A stretch of 12,209 nucleotides of DNA from Bacteroidota bacterium. GTDB lineage: Bacteria > Bacteroidota > Bacteroidia > Chitinophagales > Chitinophagaceae. The notes beneath the pieces were generated by a model. That model made no database searches and was not told the DNA's origin. It saw only the letters and a program-made list of their open reading frames with translations. A program made the position numbers and the translations under genes. Below are positions 6,659 to 12,180 of the stretch, piece after piece; positions within the stretch are counted from its first letter, which is position 1; every line of letters begins with the position of its first letter. The stretch spans positions 1 to 12,209 of the forward strand of contig JAEYUA010000128.1 in assembly GCA_023433755.1 (NCBI GenBank), in the 5' to 3' direction.

Positions 6659-8062
6659 TTATTCACTTGTTTGCAGATCAATTATCTTATTTTCTTTGTT
6701 GAACTGTATCATTAACCCTAATATCTCTTTGCTAAATAGGAGCCTGTAACGATACTCCCTGGTACCATTGCTCAATTCCTTCCTGGAAAGCAACTCTGGT
6801 TTAAGAAATTGGCCTTTTGATTTGAAATATTCGGATCCTCTTGCCAGTGTGGTGCTATCCATAAGCTCTGAAGCCAATTCTGTCGAGAACTGATCAAAAC
6901 GCAATTTATTTTCGGTCACATTATTGATAAACTCACTTACTAGTTTTGTGATACCGGGCTCCGTATCCTTTATTGTTTTTAAACTGGCAATACTTAACCC
7001 GGGTTCATATATGCGTAATATTTTTGTAGAAATTTTATAGGTGCTGGCTCGTTTAAGATTTGCAAATACCACTACCGCAATTCTCTTTTCAGGATAGCGT
7101 TTGATGGTGCATTCAAATCCCTGCCAGCTCCCATTGTGTTCCAATATCCGTTTGCCATTTGCAGAATCAATTGACCAGCCAAACCCATAATTTTCGATTG
7201 TGCCATCAGTGAGTTTGGTAGGCGCCCACATCAGGTCGTAATATATTTTTTTCAGCAATTTACCCTCGTTTAAGCCAGCTTCCCATTTAGCCATATCCAG
7301 TGCTGTTACATACATTGAACCATCTGCTGTAGTGTTGATGGTAGGAGATACCCATTCTTGGTTTTTAATGATGCCATTGAGCAACCGGTATCCTGCAGCC
7401 CTGTTCGGAACAATATCTTCCTCAGTGATGATCCTGGCTGTAGTCATACCCAATGGCGTGAACACCCGTTCTTTTAAAAAATCACCGTAAAATTTACCTG
7501 CAGCTTTACTGATAATTATGCCAAGGGTAGCATAACCCATATTACTGTATCGCTGTTTTTCACCGGCTTTAAAGAGCAATGGCCTCTTTCTAAACTCCTG
7601 GTACAAACTATCCTCGGTATAGTTGGCCCAGTACTGGAAACTATTGGTATAATCGCTAAAGCCACTGGTATGATTGAGCAGGTTGCGAAAGGTAATAGAA
7701 TCCCATCCCGGGGGTGCATCAGGAAAAAATTTAGTGAGCTTGTCGTCAAGGCTCATTTTCCCGTCCTGTACAAGGAGCAATACAGCAAATGCCGTGAACT
7801 GTTTGCCTACAGAACCTGCCTGGAAAATGGTTTCGGCTTTTACGGGTACTCTATGTTCGAGATTAGAATAGCCATAGCCCTTTACATAATCAATTTTCCC
7901 ATCACGTACTACCACGAGAGAAAGACCAGGTATGCGTTGGTTATTCATTTCTGCATTGACTAATGAATCAACCTGCAGCTTTATTTTGGATGAAATTTTG
8001 TTTTGTGCTAAGCCGTAAAAGCATTGCAAACAGAAAATCAATAGAATTAGTTTACTTTTCAT
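6659..8062 (-). CDS. Secreted serine hydrolase, beta-lactamase family, with C-terminal extra domain
   Basis: From the ATG at 8062 the protein has 467 residues and a signal peptide MKSKLILLIFCLQCFYGLAQ. An ATG three codons earlier (8071) would put Glu-Asp before the basic region, which is unusual. The catalytic motifs of the class C beta-lactamase-like fold are complete: S-V-G-K (Ser84, Lys87) in FQAGSVGKQFTAFAVL, Y-S-N (172-174) in RYSNMGYATLGIII, and H-N-G (309-311) in LEHNGSWQGF. LLNHTSGFSDY is the usual family marker. After about residue 370 comes a roughly 95-residue tail (from KLVSEFINNVTENKL to the C-terminus), as in many Bacteroidota members. It looks like a small alpha-beta, NTF2-like module, but that is inference. 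The likely role is hydrolysis of a peptide, ester or amide in the periplasm. True beta-lactam resistance is not implied. It resembles the plus-strand hydrolase only in fold and is not a recent duplicate. Confidence 0.9.
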   Translation of the reverse strand: MKSKLILLIFCLQCFYGLAQNKISSKIKLQVDSLVNAEMNNQRIPGLSLVVVRDGKIDYVKGYGYSNLEHRVPVKAETIFQAGSVGKQFTAFAVLLLVQDGKMSLDDKLTKFFPDAPPGWDSITFRNLLNHTSGFSDYTNSFQYWANYTEDSLYQEFRKRPLLFKAGEKQRYSNMGYATLGIIISKAAGKFYGDFLKERVFTPLGMTTARIITEEDIVPNRAAGYRLLNGIIKNQEWVSPTINTTADGSMYVTALDMAKWEAGLNEGKLLKKIYYDLMWAPTKLTDGTIENYGFGWSIDSANGKRILEHNGSWQGFECTIKRYPEKRIAVVVFANLKRASTYKISTKILRIYEPGLSIASLKTIKDTEPGITKLVSEFINNVTENKLRFDQFSTELASELMDSTTLARGSEYFKSKGQFLKPELLSRKELSNGTREYRYRLLFSKEILGLMIQFNKENKIIDLQTSE

Positions 8063-8082
8063 GTCTTCCATTTTACTGCTGT

Positions 8083-8090
8083 TAAATATA
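8083..8090 (-). promoter_or_regulatory. Candidate -7 box (TATATTTA) for the second serine hydrolase
   Basis: The minus strand reads TATATTTA, one base off TAnnTTTG, about 20 bases before the ATG at 8062 and only 11 before the ATG at 8071. If real, it supports 8062 as the start. No -33 box is evident. Confidence 0.25.
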
Positions 8091-8231
8091 TTTCGATTTT
8101 GTTTCAGAGAATAAACATTATTGCAAATCTATTGTAGCCTGATTTTTTAATCCCTGTCACTACCACATATTTATAAAGCATATTTTTTAGTCTATTTGAC
8201 GGCGTACAATTGTTGTGTTACTATTTAGGGC

Positions 8232-8334
8232 TTGTCTAACATTGGGTGACATTACTGTTTATGCATTGCTAAATATGAGTTCAATTGAAATACGTGAGCC
8301 TCTCATTGGCCAATACGGGTTTGGCAGCCGTATT
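8232..8334. repeat. Degenerate attC-like element (E4) after the SUFU gene
   Basis: The left side reads GTCTAAC, three extra bases, then GGGTGACATTACTG. This resembles the left side of the elements at 10417 and 11277 (CCTAACGGGTG...). The right side holds a clean hairpin: AATACGG (8312-8318) pairs exactly with CCGTATT (8328-8334) around a 9-base loop, starting five bases after the SUFU stop codon. ATTGG (8239-8243) can pair with CCAAT (8310-8314). A proper outer right-hand box is not recognisable, so this is the weakest of the four elements. Confidence 0.3.
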
Positions 8335-8338
8335 TAGT

Positions 8339-8971
8339 TTATTTGCAAACATTATTTCTATTTATGTCAACAATTTCGTCAATGCCAAACTGTTCAAAAA
8401 TTGAAAGTAATTTCCCTGTTCCATGTTCCATTTTATACTCTAACTCTTCCTTATATATTGGGATTGCAGAGTAAAAATAAATTTCCTTTTCTTCAGTTTC
8501 TATGTAGGTGAAGTCGTCAGAAAGTGTGATTGATTCAAGTAAGATAATGCTGTCAAAATTATGGTTGACCTTACGGGAATGATCCAATGGTATTGTATGT
8601 CCATAACCTAACCAGGTATTGTTTAGATGAGGATATCTCGAAAGTTGTTTCAATGCCCGTACTGGCCAATAATTATTTTCTTCAGCTAAATCTTTATATT
8701 CAGGTTTCCAGTTCGCAGGCAATAGGATTGTGATTTCAGCAAATTTCAAGTGGTCCAGTTCGCCTGGCACTTTCATTGGTAAGGCGCTTAGTCCACAAGT
8801 CAATAGTAAATTATAATTCCTGTCTTCGCCCGGTTTAACGATAAAAATGTCTGAATGGATAACTTCTGATTCTTTTTCGTGTAGTACCAAAATCTCTTCT
8901 GAAGGAAAGAAATCTTCAAGGTGCTGATGAATTATTTCTACTGAATCTGGTATGTTGTTTTGGTCTATCAC
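8339..8971 (-). CDS. SUFU (suppressor of fused) domain protein
   Basis: This 210-residue protein is a full-length bacterial SUFU domain. Diagnostic strings in order are NLLLTCGLSALPMKVP (54-69), AEITILLPANW (78-88), ENNYWPVRALKQLSRYPH (98-115), NTWLGYGHTIP (118-128), FDSIILLES (139-147) and FYSAIPIYKEELEYKMEHG (166-184). In animals SUFU acts in Hedgehog signalling. Bacterial SUFU proteins are described as immunity proteins of polymorphic toxin systems, binding and neutralising a secreted toxin domain. No toxin gene is next to it, so the role here may be orphan immunity; this is inference from the family. It has no signal peptide and is presumably cytoplasmic. It is the last unit of the accessory series, with an attC-like spacer on either side. 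Its base composition is visibly more AT-rich than that of the macro-domain gene upstream. Confidence 0.9.
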   Translation of the reverse strand: MIDQNNIPDSVEIIHQHLEDFFPSEEILVLHEKESEVIHSDIFIVKPGEDRNYNLLLTCGLSALPMKVPGELDHLKFAEITILLPANWKPEYKDLAEENNYWPVRALKQLSRYPHLNNTWLGYGHTIPLDHSRKVNHNFDSIILLESITLSDDFTYIETEEKEIYFYSAIPIYKEELEYKMEHGTGKLLSIFEQFGIDEIVDINRNNVCK

Positions 8972-8984
8972 TATATATAGCTGA

Positions 8985-9108
8985 CGTTAATGGATGGGTG
9001 CAGGCGCAAATCAGACTTCGGTCAGCCTGCTTTTGCACTGCTGCTAAATAAAGATATGAAGTTCAGCCCTTGATTGTCAGCTTTGCTTGTGCTAAACCGG
9101 TGTTATCG
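8985..9108. repeat. Degenerate attC-like element (E3) between macro-domain and SUFU genes
   Basis: The left side reads CGTTAATGGATGGGTGCAGGCG; its last 20 bases line up without gaps with the left side of the element at 10417, with about 14 of 20 identical. The outer 7-mers CGTTAAT (8985-8991) and GTTATCG (9102-9108) pair in five of seven places, and inside them GCAAATC and GCTTTGC pair in six of seven. A further perfect 6-bp pair, GCTGAC (8980-8985) and GTCAGC (9021-9026), lies at the left. The span of 124 bp is within the size range of integron attC sites. Confidence 0.35.
9049..9056 (-). promoter_or_regulatory. Candidate -7 box (TATCTTTA) for the SUFU gene
   Basis: The minus strand reads TATCTTTA, one base off the Bacteroidota TAnnTTTG box, 78 bases before the SUFU start and within the attC-like spacer. 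The same 8-mer occurs at two other unit boundaries. A -33 box is not obvious. Confidence 0.3.
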
Positions 9109-9116
9109 AAAGGGCA

Positions 9117-9665
9117 TCAGGTAGATTGATTTTTGCCCCACCGTTGAAGTTCGGCTTCTATAAGGTCATAATTTTCCTGATCGAAGCAGACAAATTGTAC
9201 AAGTTCAATTACGTTCGGCTCTATAGGGAAGCGTGCTACTGTTGATATGGCAATAAAAGCTGCTTCTGGTTTAGGAAACCTGTAAATGCCTGTACTAATA
9301 TTTGGGAATGCAATTGATCTACAGTTATTTTCAATGGCTAGTTGTAACGAGTTCTTATAACAACTTGCAAGCTTTTCTCTTTCACCCATGTGGCCTCCGT
9401 TCCAGACGGGACCGACAGTATGTATAACAAAATCTGCTGGAAGGTTTCCGGCGGTGGTAATTACAGCATCTCCAGTTTTGCAGCCACCTTGCCTGGCTAC
9501 TATTTTCCTGCAATCTTCTAAAATTGCGGGCCCGCCTGCTCTGTGAATGGCTCCATCAACTCCACCACCCCCAAGAAGTGAGGTGTTGGCAGCATTCACT
9601 ATGGCATCTACCTGCACCGTTGTGATGTCAGCTTTTACTGCTTGCATTTTAAAGTTCATTGCCAT
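9117..9665 (-). CDS. Macro-domain protein, O-acetyl-ADP-ribose deacetylase type (YmdB-like)
   Basis: A 182-residue single macro domain. Ligand-binding segments are readable: KADITTVQVDAIVNAAN (11-27, with NAAN at 24-27), LLGGGGVDGAIHRAGG (30-45), GCKTGDAVITTAG (61-73), FVIHTVGPVWNG (79-90) and the phosphate loop PNISTGIYRFP (121-131). Asp37 in GVDGAIH matches the catalytic acid proposed for E. coli YmdB, so removal of acetyl from O-acetyl-ADP-ribose, or of mono-ADP-ribose from proteins, is expected. The first motif has Ala12 (KADIT) where most members have Gly (KGDIT). Starts at 9665, 9659 and 9647 are all ATG; the first is kept. Macro domains may be housekeeping or take part in ADP-ribosylation-based defence. 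The accessory setting is compatible with defence but does not prove it. Confidence 0.92.
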   Translation of the reverse strand: MAMNFKMQAVKADITTVQVDAIVNAANTSLLGGGGVDGAIHRAGGPAILEDCRKIVARQGGCKTGDAVITTAGNLPADFVIHTVGPVWNGGHMGEREKLASCYKNSLQLAIENNCRSIAFPNISTGIYRFPKPEAAFIAISTVARFPIEPNVIELVQFVCFDQENYDLIEAELQRWGKNQST

Positions 9666-9671
9666 TTCACT

Positions 9672-9728
9672 ACCGCTATTGGTTATTACTTAGTATCCGG
9701 TGGAGTTTTTGGGAAACCGCTATCCGGT
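9672..9728. repeat. Short interleaved direct repeats before the macro-domain gene
   Basis: ACCGCTAT occurs at 9672-9679 and 9716-9723, and TATCCGGT at 9694-9701 and 9721-9728. The two motifs overlap in the second copy. They lie in the spacer before the macro-domain start. This spacer shows no clear attC-like ends, unlike the others. Confidence 0.3.
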
Positions 9729-9858
9729 CCGCAGCTATGATGAGAATTATGTTTGATGAATTTAAGAACTAATCTTGAATGTATTTCGTGGAGTTGGAAC
9801 AAGAAGTGAATGATGGAACATCGGATGGTTTATACGTCCTGCCCTGACGAACCCAGGC

Positions 9859-9874
9859 CGCTTTAAAGCGCTTT
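9859..9874. repeat. Overlapping palindromes at the stop codon of the membrane-protein gene
   Basis: CGCTTTAAAGCG (9859-9870) is a perfect 12-base palindrome, and AAAGCGCTTT (9865-9874) a perfect 10-base one overlapping it. The TAA stop of the membrane-protein gene (9863-9865) lies inside. No T-run follows, so a terminator is not supported. Confidence 0.35.
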
Positions 9875-10405
9875 GAGTCTCACATGCTGTTCAAAGGTTT
9901 TCAAATTCATTCTATTCATTCCCCATGATGCAACAGAAGCGATATTGCCCGGGTCACAAATGCTGTTGAATAAAATTCTGTCTTTTTCTTTTATAATAGT
10001 TATCAATTCGCCCCAACTCCTCCAGCTAAAGCCGCTCCTGGCGACTATTAAGTTGGATTTCCGCTCGATTATTTCCCAGTCAAGTTGTAGGGCAGTCTCT
10101 TTTACAGCATCAATGAAAGTAGCAGCATCCAGTGCAACAGCAATAACCTTGAATTTTAATCTTCTTTTTTGAATGTAATAAAAAGCCACTGCTGGAATCA
10201 AGGGTAAATAACTCCATGTAGCCATTTCGCCAATCGTTCTAACGCCTTCATATGTGTGTGTCACATAATATTTGAAGATGTCAATTATGTTCATAATAGG
10301 AGGTATCAAAAAGAAGCCTATGATGCAATAGTGCCAAAACAATTGGCCTTTAGTTAATACTAAAGTTTCTGTTTGTACCATTTTTTGAACTGAACGACTC
10401 GTCAT
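9863..10405 (-). CDS. Membrane protein of unknown function, two predicted helices
   Basis: The 180-residue product has two likely membrane helices, at about 23-45 (FWHYCIIGFFLIPPIMNI and on) and 63-79 (TWSYLPLIPAVAFYYI), each followed by basic residues. A soluble C-terminal region of about 100 residues follows. It contains FIDAVKETALQLDWEIIER (97-115), then IVARSGFSWRSWGELITII (120-138), DRILFNSICDP (142-152) and ASWGMNRMNLKTF (159-171). The Trp/Gly-rich WRSWGELITII and NSICDP strings look like a conserved, perhaps PH-like, beta domain; I recall similar Bacteroidota proteins without assigned function. Start choice: ATG at 10405, with ATG at 10381 possible. The 5' end lies 12 bases after the GTTAGGC box of the neighbouring attC-like element, so this is the first gene of its unit. 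Confidence 0.65.
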   Translation of the reverse strand: MTSRSVQKMVQTETLVLTKGQLFWHYCIIGFFLIPPIMNIIDIFKYYVTHTYEGVRTIGEMATWSYLPLIPAVAFYYIQKRRLKFKVIAVALDAATFIDAVKETALQLDWEIIERKSNLIVARSGFSWRSWGELITIIKEKDRILFNSICDPGNIASVASWGMNRMNLKTFEQHVRLKAL

Positions 10406-10416
10406 GATCTGGATGT

Positions 10417-10612
10417 GCCTAACGGGTGGGTATTGGCGGTGTGGCGGTATTTATAATCTGTCTACCCCGGCGCCGAAGCTTATTAAAGATATAAATGTTC
10501 ATTATTTATTCCATAGCTTGGTGTTATTTGTCTGCTGATACTCAAGTTGATTGTGATTACCATACTGAGATTATTTCCATCACCCCGCTATATTGTTGAT
10601 GCAATGTTAGGT
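10417..10612. repeat. attC-like element (E2) between higA1 and the membrane-protein gene
   Basis: In the direction of the genes the element runs from ACCTAAC (10612-10606), which overlaps the TAA stop of higA1, to GTTAGGC (10423-10417), 11 bases before the next start codon. These fit RYYYAAC and GTTRRRY, the outer boxes of integron attC sites, and pair in six of seven positions. Inside, ATTG (10432-10435) can pair with CAAT (10602-10605), and GCGGTGTG (10436-10443) pairs with CACCCCGC (10581-10588) in seven of eight, with a bulge of about 13 bases on one side. At 196 bp it is longer than most attC sites. Its left side, CCTAACGGGTGGGTATTG, matches that of E1 in 16 of 18 bases. Confidence 0.5.
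10484..10491 (-). promoter_or_regulatory. Candidate -7 box (TATCTTTA) for the membrane-protein gene
   Basis: TATCTTTA on the minus strand, 79 bases before the start at 10405, inside the loop of element E2. It is the same 8-mer and almost the same distance from the start as the one before SUFU. No convincing -33 box was found. Confidence 0.3.
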
Positions 10613-10906
10613 AGCGTTTTCATGGAGTGATTTTATTGAATCGATGGACTTATGTTTGGCATTTGACTCTTCCTCTAAATCGTAATCATCCTGCAGCCCC
10701 AGCCAGAACTTAGCTGAATTTCCAAAATACTTACTTAATCTTAAGGCGGTATCGGCAGTGATACGTCGATTGCCTTTTAAAATTTCGGATATTCTAGTTT
10801 GAGGAATTCCTATGTCTTTAGCTAATTTGTATGCAGTAATCTCGAAAGGAATTAAAAATTCCTCCAACAAAATTTCTCCGGGATGTATGTTTTTCAACTT
10901 TGCCAT
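10607..10906 (-). CDS. higA: HigA-type antitoxin, XRE helix-turn-helix (module 1)
   Basis: A 99-residue protein opening with IHPGEILLEEFLIP (7-20), the hallmark N-terminus of HigA antitoxins. A helix-turn-helix follows at about 24-46 (TAYKLAKDIGIPQTRISEIL), then KGNRRITADTALRLSKYFGNSAKFWLGLQDDYDLE. HigA binds and neutralises HigB and represses the pair's promoter through the HTH. The toxin gene lies 11 bases upstream on the same strand, so both are on one transcript in the toxin-first order typical of higBA. The last codons run into the ACCTAAC end box of element E2, so the stop codon TAA is part of that box. The family call is firm. Whether it is an active toxin-antitoxin pair is not shown by sequence alone. 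Confidence 0.93.
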   Translation of the reverse strand: MAKLKNIHPGEILLEEFLIPFEITAYKLAKDIGIPQTRISEILKGNRRITADTALRLSKYFGNSAKFWLGLQDDYDLEEESNAKHKSIDSIKSLHENAT

Positions 10907-10917
10907 TTATGAAATTT

Positions 10918-11199
10918 TTAATGATAATCAATCACCTCCACTTCTAAGGCATTACCTGATGACCATTTGAAAATAATCCGCCATTGATCATTTATGCGTA
11001 TACTATAAAACGTTTTTAAATTACCACTCAATTTTTCTAGTCGATTCGCCGGTGGTATCTTTAGATCATTCAAGTCTACCGCGTTATTGATCATTCTGAG
11101 TTTTCTGCGACCTATCTCCTGAATTTGATTTGGAATTCCCTTAACGCGTTCGCCAATCCAAATTTTCTCGGTTTCTTTAGTTCCAAACGAAATAAGCAT
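10918..11199 (-). CDS. higB: HigB-type toxin, RelE/ParE superfamily (module 1)
   Basis: A 93-residue protein of the RelE/ParE fold in the HigB branch. Markers are ISFGTKETEKIWIGERVKGI (3-22), IGRRKLRMINNA (29-40), LKIPPANRLEKLSG (46-59) and YSIRINDQWRIIFKW (65-79), with a C-terminal VEVIDYH. Members usually cut mRNA on the ribosome. The basic residues Arg31, Arg32, Lys33 and Arg68-Arg74 are likely RNA or ribosome contacts, by analogy. The start is an ATG at 11199, and the antitoxin gene follows after 11 bases. A palindrome CGTTACTAACG and a -7-like box lie within 35 bases upstream, where autoregulation would be expected. The gene is complete, with no frameshift. Confidence 0.92.
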   Translation of the reverse strand: MLISFGTKETEKIWIGERVKGIPNQIQEIGRRKLRMINNAVDLNDLKIPPANRLEKLSGNLKTFYSIRINDQWRIIFKWSSGNALEVEVIDYH

Positions 11200-11211
11200 A
11201 CTACCGGATTA

Positions 11212-11222
11212 CGTTACTAACG
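11212..11222. promoter_or_regulatory. Candidate HigA operator (CGTTACTAACG palindrome)
   Basis: CGTTA and TAACG form a perfect 5-bp inverted repeat around one base. It lies between the candidate -7 box (11224-11231) and the higB1 start at 11199, a usual place for an antitoxin-bound operator. Short palindromes arise by chance, so position is the main support. Confidence 0.35.
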
Positions 11223-11223
11223 C

Positions 11224-11254
11224 TAAAGATATGTATTTTTATGGGATCTGGCAA
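11224..11254 (-). promoter_or_regulatory. Candidate promoter of higBA module 1
   Basis: On the minus strand a TTG (11254-11252) is followed after 20 bases by TATCTTTA (11231-11224). This fits the Bacteroidota layout of a TTTG/TTG -33 box and TAnnTTTG -7 box, with one mismatch at the last base. The start codon is 24 bases downstream. It lies just outside element E1, on the higB1 side, so this unit carries its own promoter. Confidence 0.45.
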
Positions 11255-11276
11255 CACAGGCCACTTTTTAAATGCC

Positions 11277-11470
11277 ACCTAACGGGTGATTATTGCTGCA
11301 GGTGGGAAATTTTATAACATCCCGCTTAAACTGATGTTTGTTTTTTTATCATGATGAAATTAATAATTTGCCTGGATTTATTCAACCTGCCGATACTCAA
11401 TGTTGAATAGCGAACTAAAAAACAAATTTTTTCATGTCTAGCCCCACTTGCTGCAATACATTTGTTAGGC
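11277..11470. repeat. attC-like element (E1) between higBA module 2 and module 1
   Basis: The best preserved of the series. In gene direction it starts with GCCTAAC (11470-11464), 14 bases after the higA2 stop, and ends with GTTAGGT (11283-11277). They fit RYYYAAC and GTTRRRY and pair in six of seven. Inside, after spacers of 5 and 7 bases, a 16-base arm at 11291-11306 (TATTGCTGCAGGTGGG) pairs with 11443-11458 (CCCACTTGCTGCAATA) in 14 of 16 positions. The box-spacer-arm layout with unequal spacers is that of attC sites. The loop of about 136 bases makes the whole (194 bp) longer than usual. A Bacteroidota palindromic repeat of another kind is the main alternative. Confidence 0.55.
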
Positions 11471-11483
11471 GTCGTGCTGTTCT

Positions 11484-11840
11484 TCAATATGGCTGTATCA
11501 ATACATCCGTTGGAATATTCAGTTTGTCATGCAACTTCCGTATAATATCTAGTGACAGTTTTCTTTTTCTGTTTAGGATTTCACTGGCCCGGCTCTTCAG
11601 TCCTACAACATTGGCTAAGTCTACCTGGTTGTATCCTAATTGCTCCATGCGAAACTTGATGGCTTCAACTGGGTCAGGTAGTTCTAACGGGAATTGGTCG
11701 TCCTCGTATTTTTCGATTAAAATACTCAGGACCTCCAGTTCATCGCCTTCTGGAGTGTTTTTTTTAGCATCAAATAGCACTTCTAATCGCGCCATTGCCT
11801 GCGAATAGTCTTTTTTTGTTTTTATAGGTTTTACTGTCAT
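11484..11840 (-). CDS. higA: HigA-type antitoxin, XRE helix-turn-helix (module 2)
   Basis: A 118-residue antitoxin of the longer HigA type. The N-terminal half is a helical toxin-binding region (TKKDYSQAMARLEVLFDAKK, 8-27; GDELEVLSILIEKYEDDQFP, 32-51). The motif LPDPVEAIKFRMEQLGYNQ (54-72) leads into the helix-turn-helix at about 72-93 (QVDLANVVGLKSRASEILNR), and the chain ends KLHDKLNIPTDVLI. It is not closely similar to the HigA of module 1, which is shorter and carries its HTH near the N-terminus, so the two modules are not copies of each other. The toxin gene ends three bases before its ATG at 11840, implying coupled translation. It should neutralise the adjacent HigB and repress the shared promoter. 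Confidence 0.93.
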   Translation of the reverse strand: MTVKPIKTKKDYSQAMARLEVLFDAKKNTPEGDELEVLSILIEKYEDDQFPLELPDPVEAIKFRMEQLGYNQVDLANVVGLKSRASEILNRKRKLSLDIIRKLHDKLNIPTDVLIQPY

Positions 11841-11843
11841 TGC

Positions 11844-12137
11844 TTAAATTTTGAGGGCATCGATTTTGTCATATTCGGCGTGTGTGCCTATAAAACGTAT
11901 CCACACTATTTGATAGTCATAGTTGATCTTCACAATAAGTCGGTAGTGATTGCCTTTGATGTTGAAAACAACGCGGTTTTCCGCTAAAAAACTGGCAGAA
12001 GGATACTCGGCTTTGATAGCCTTTGTGTTTTTCCATTCTGCTTTGCTCGTTTCCTGGTACCAGGCTTTTAACTGCTGTTCACAGTCAGGATGATTTTTCC
12101 AGAACTCCCGTAGAATTTTCTTGGCAATAACTCTCAA
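11844..12137 (-). CDS. higB: HigB-type mRNA interferase toxin (module 2)
   Basis: A 97-residue protein of the HigB_toxin family, a different branch from the RelE/ParE-type HigB of module 1. It opens MRVIAKKILREFWKNHPDCE, then has QQLKAWYQETSKAEWKN (21-37), and carries the signature NRVVFNIKGNHYRLIVKI (54-71) and IRFIGTHAEYDKIDA (80-94). Members degrade mRNA, usually on the ribosome. The start codon is TTG at 12137. An in-frame TGA lies two codons upstream, no ATG is available, and the N-terminus agrees with the family, so TTG is the real start. A weak AAGG precedes it. A rare start could keep toxin synthesis below that of the antitoxin, which begins with ATG three bases after the toxin's stop. 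Confidence 0.92.
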   Translation of the reverse strand: MRVIAKKILREFWKNHPDCEQQLKAWYQETSKAEWKNTKAIKAEYPSASFLAENRVVFNIKGNHYRLIVKINYDYQIVWIRFIGTHAEYDKIDALKI

Positions 12138-12151
12138 CCTTCAACTTTAGT

Positions 12152-12159
12152 CAAAGATA
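12152..12159 (-). promoter_or_regulatory. Candidate -7 box (TATCTTTG) of higBA module 2
   Basis: A full match to TAnnTTTG on the minus strand, 14 bases before the TTG start. No -33 box at about 20 bases upstream is convincing. Confidence 0.45.
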
Positions 12160-12167
12160 ATAAAAGT

Positions 12168-12180
12168 TCCCAAAATGGGA
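12168..12180. promoter_or_regulatory. Candidate operator (TCCCA-N3-TGGGA) upstream of higBA module 2
   Basis: TCCCA and TGGGA form a perfect 5-bp inverted repeat with a three-base centre, just upstream of the candidate -7 box. HigA antitoxins repress their own promoter by binding such dyads. The assignment to HigA is inference from position. Confidence 0.3.

Noticed and set aside
7516..7963. Several frames on both strands within the second serine hydrolase
   Set aside because: All are shadows of a gene whose SxxK, YxN and HxG motifs are complete.
5766..8244. 13-base direct repeat TCTAACATTGGGT at 5766 and 8233
   Set aside because: One or two exact 13-mers are expected by chance in a window this size. 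The first copy lies in the decayed gene and shows no element structure around it.
8312..8334. Hairpin AATACGG/CCGTATT after the SUFU stop as a terminator
   Set aside because: No T-run follows the stem on either strand; it is better treated as part of the attC-like spacer.
10417..11470. pdif (XerC/XerD) sites flanking the toxin-antitoxin modules
   Set aside because: The flanks are ~195-bp paired-box elements, not 28-bp sites of two 11-base arms around a 6-base centre, and no second matching short site is present.
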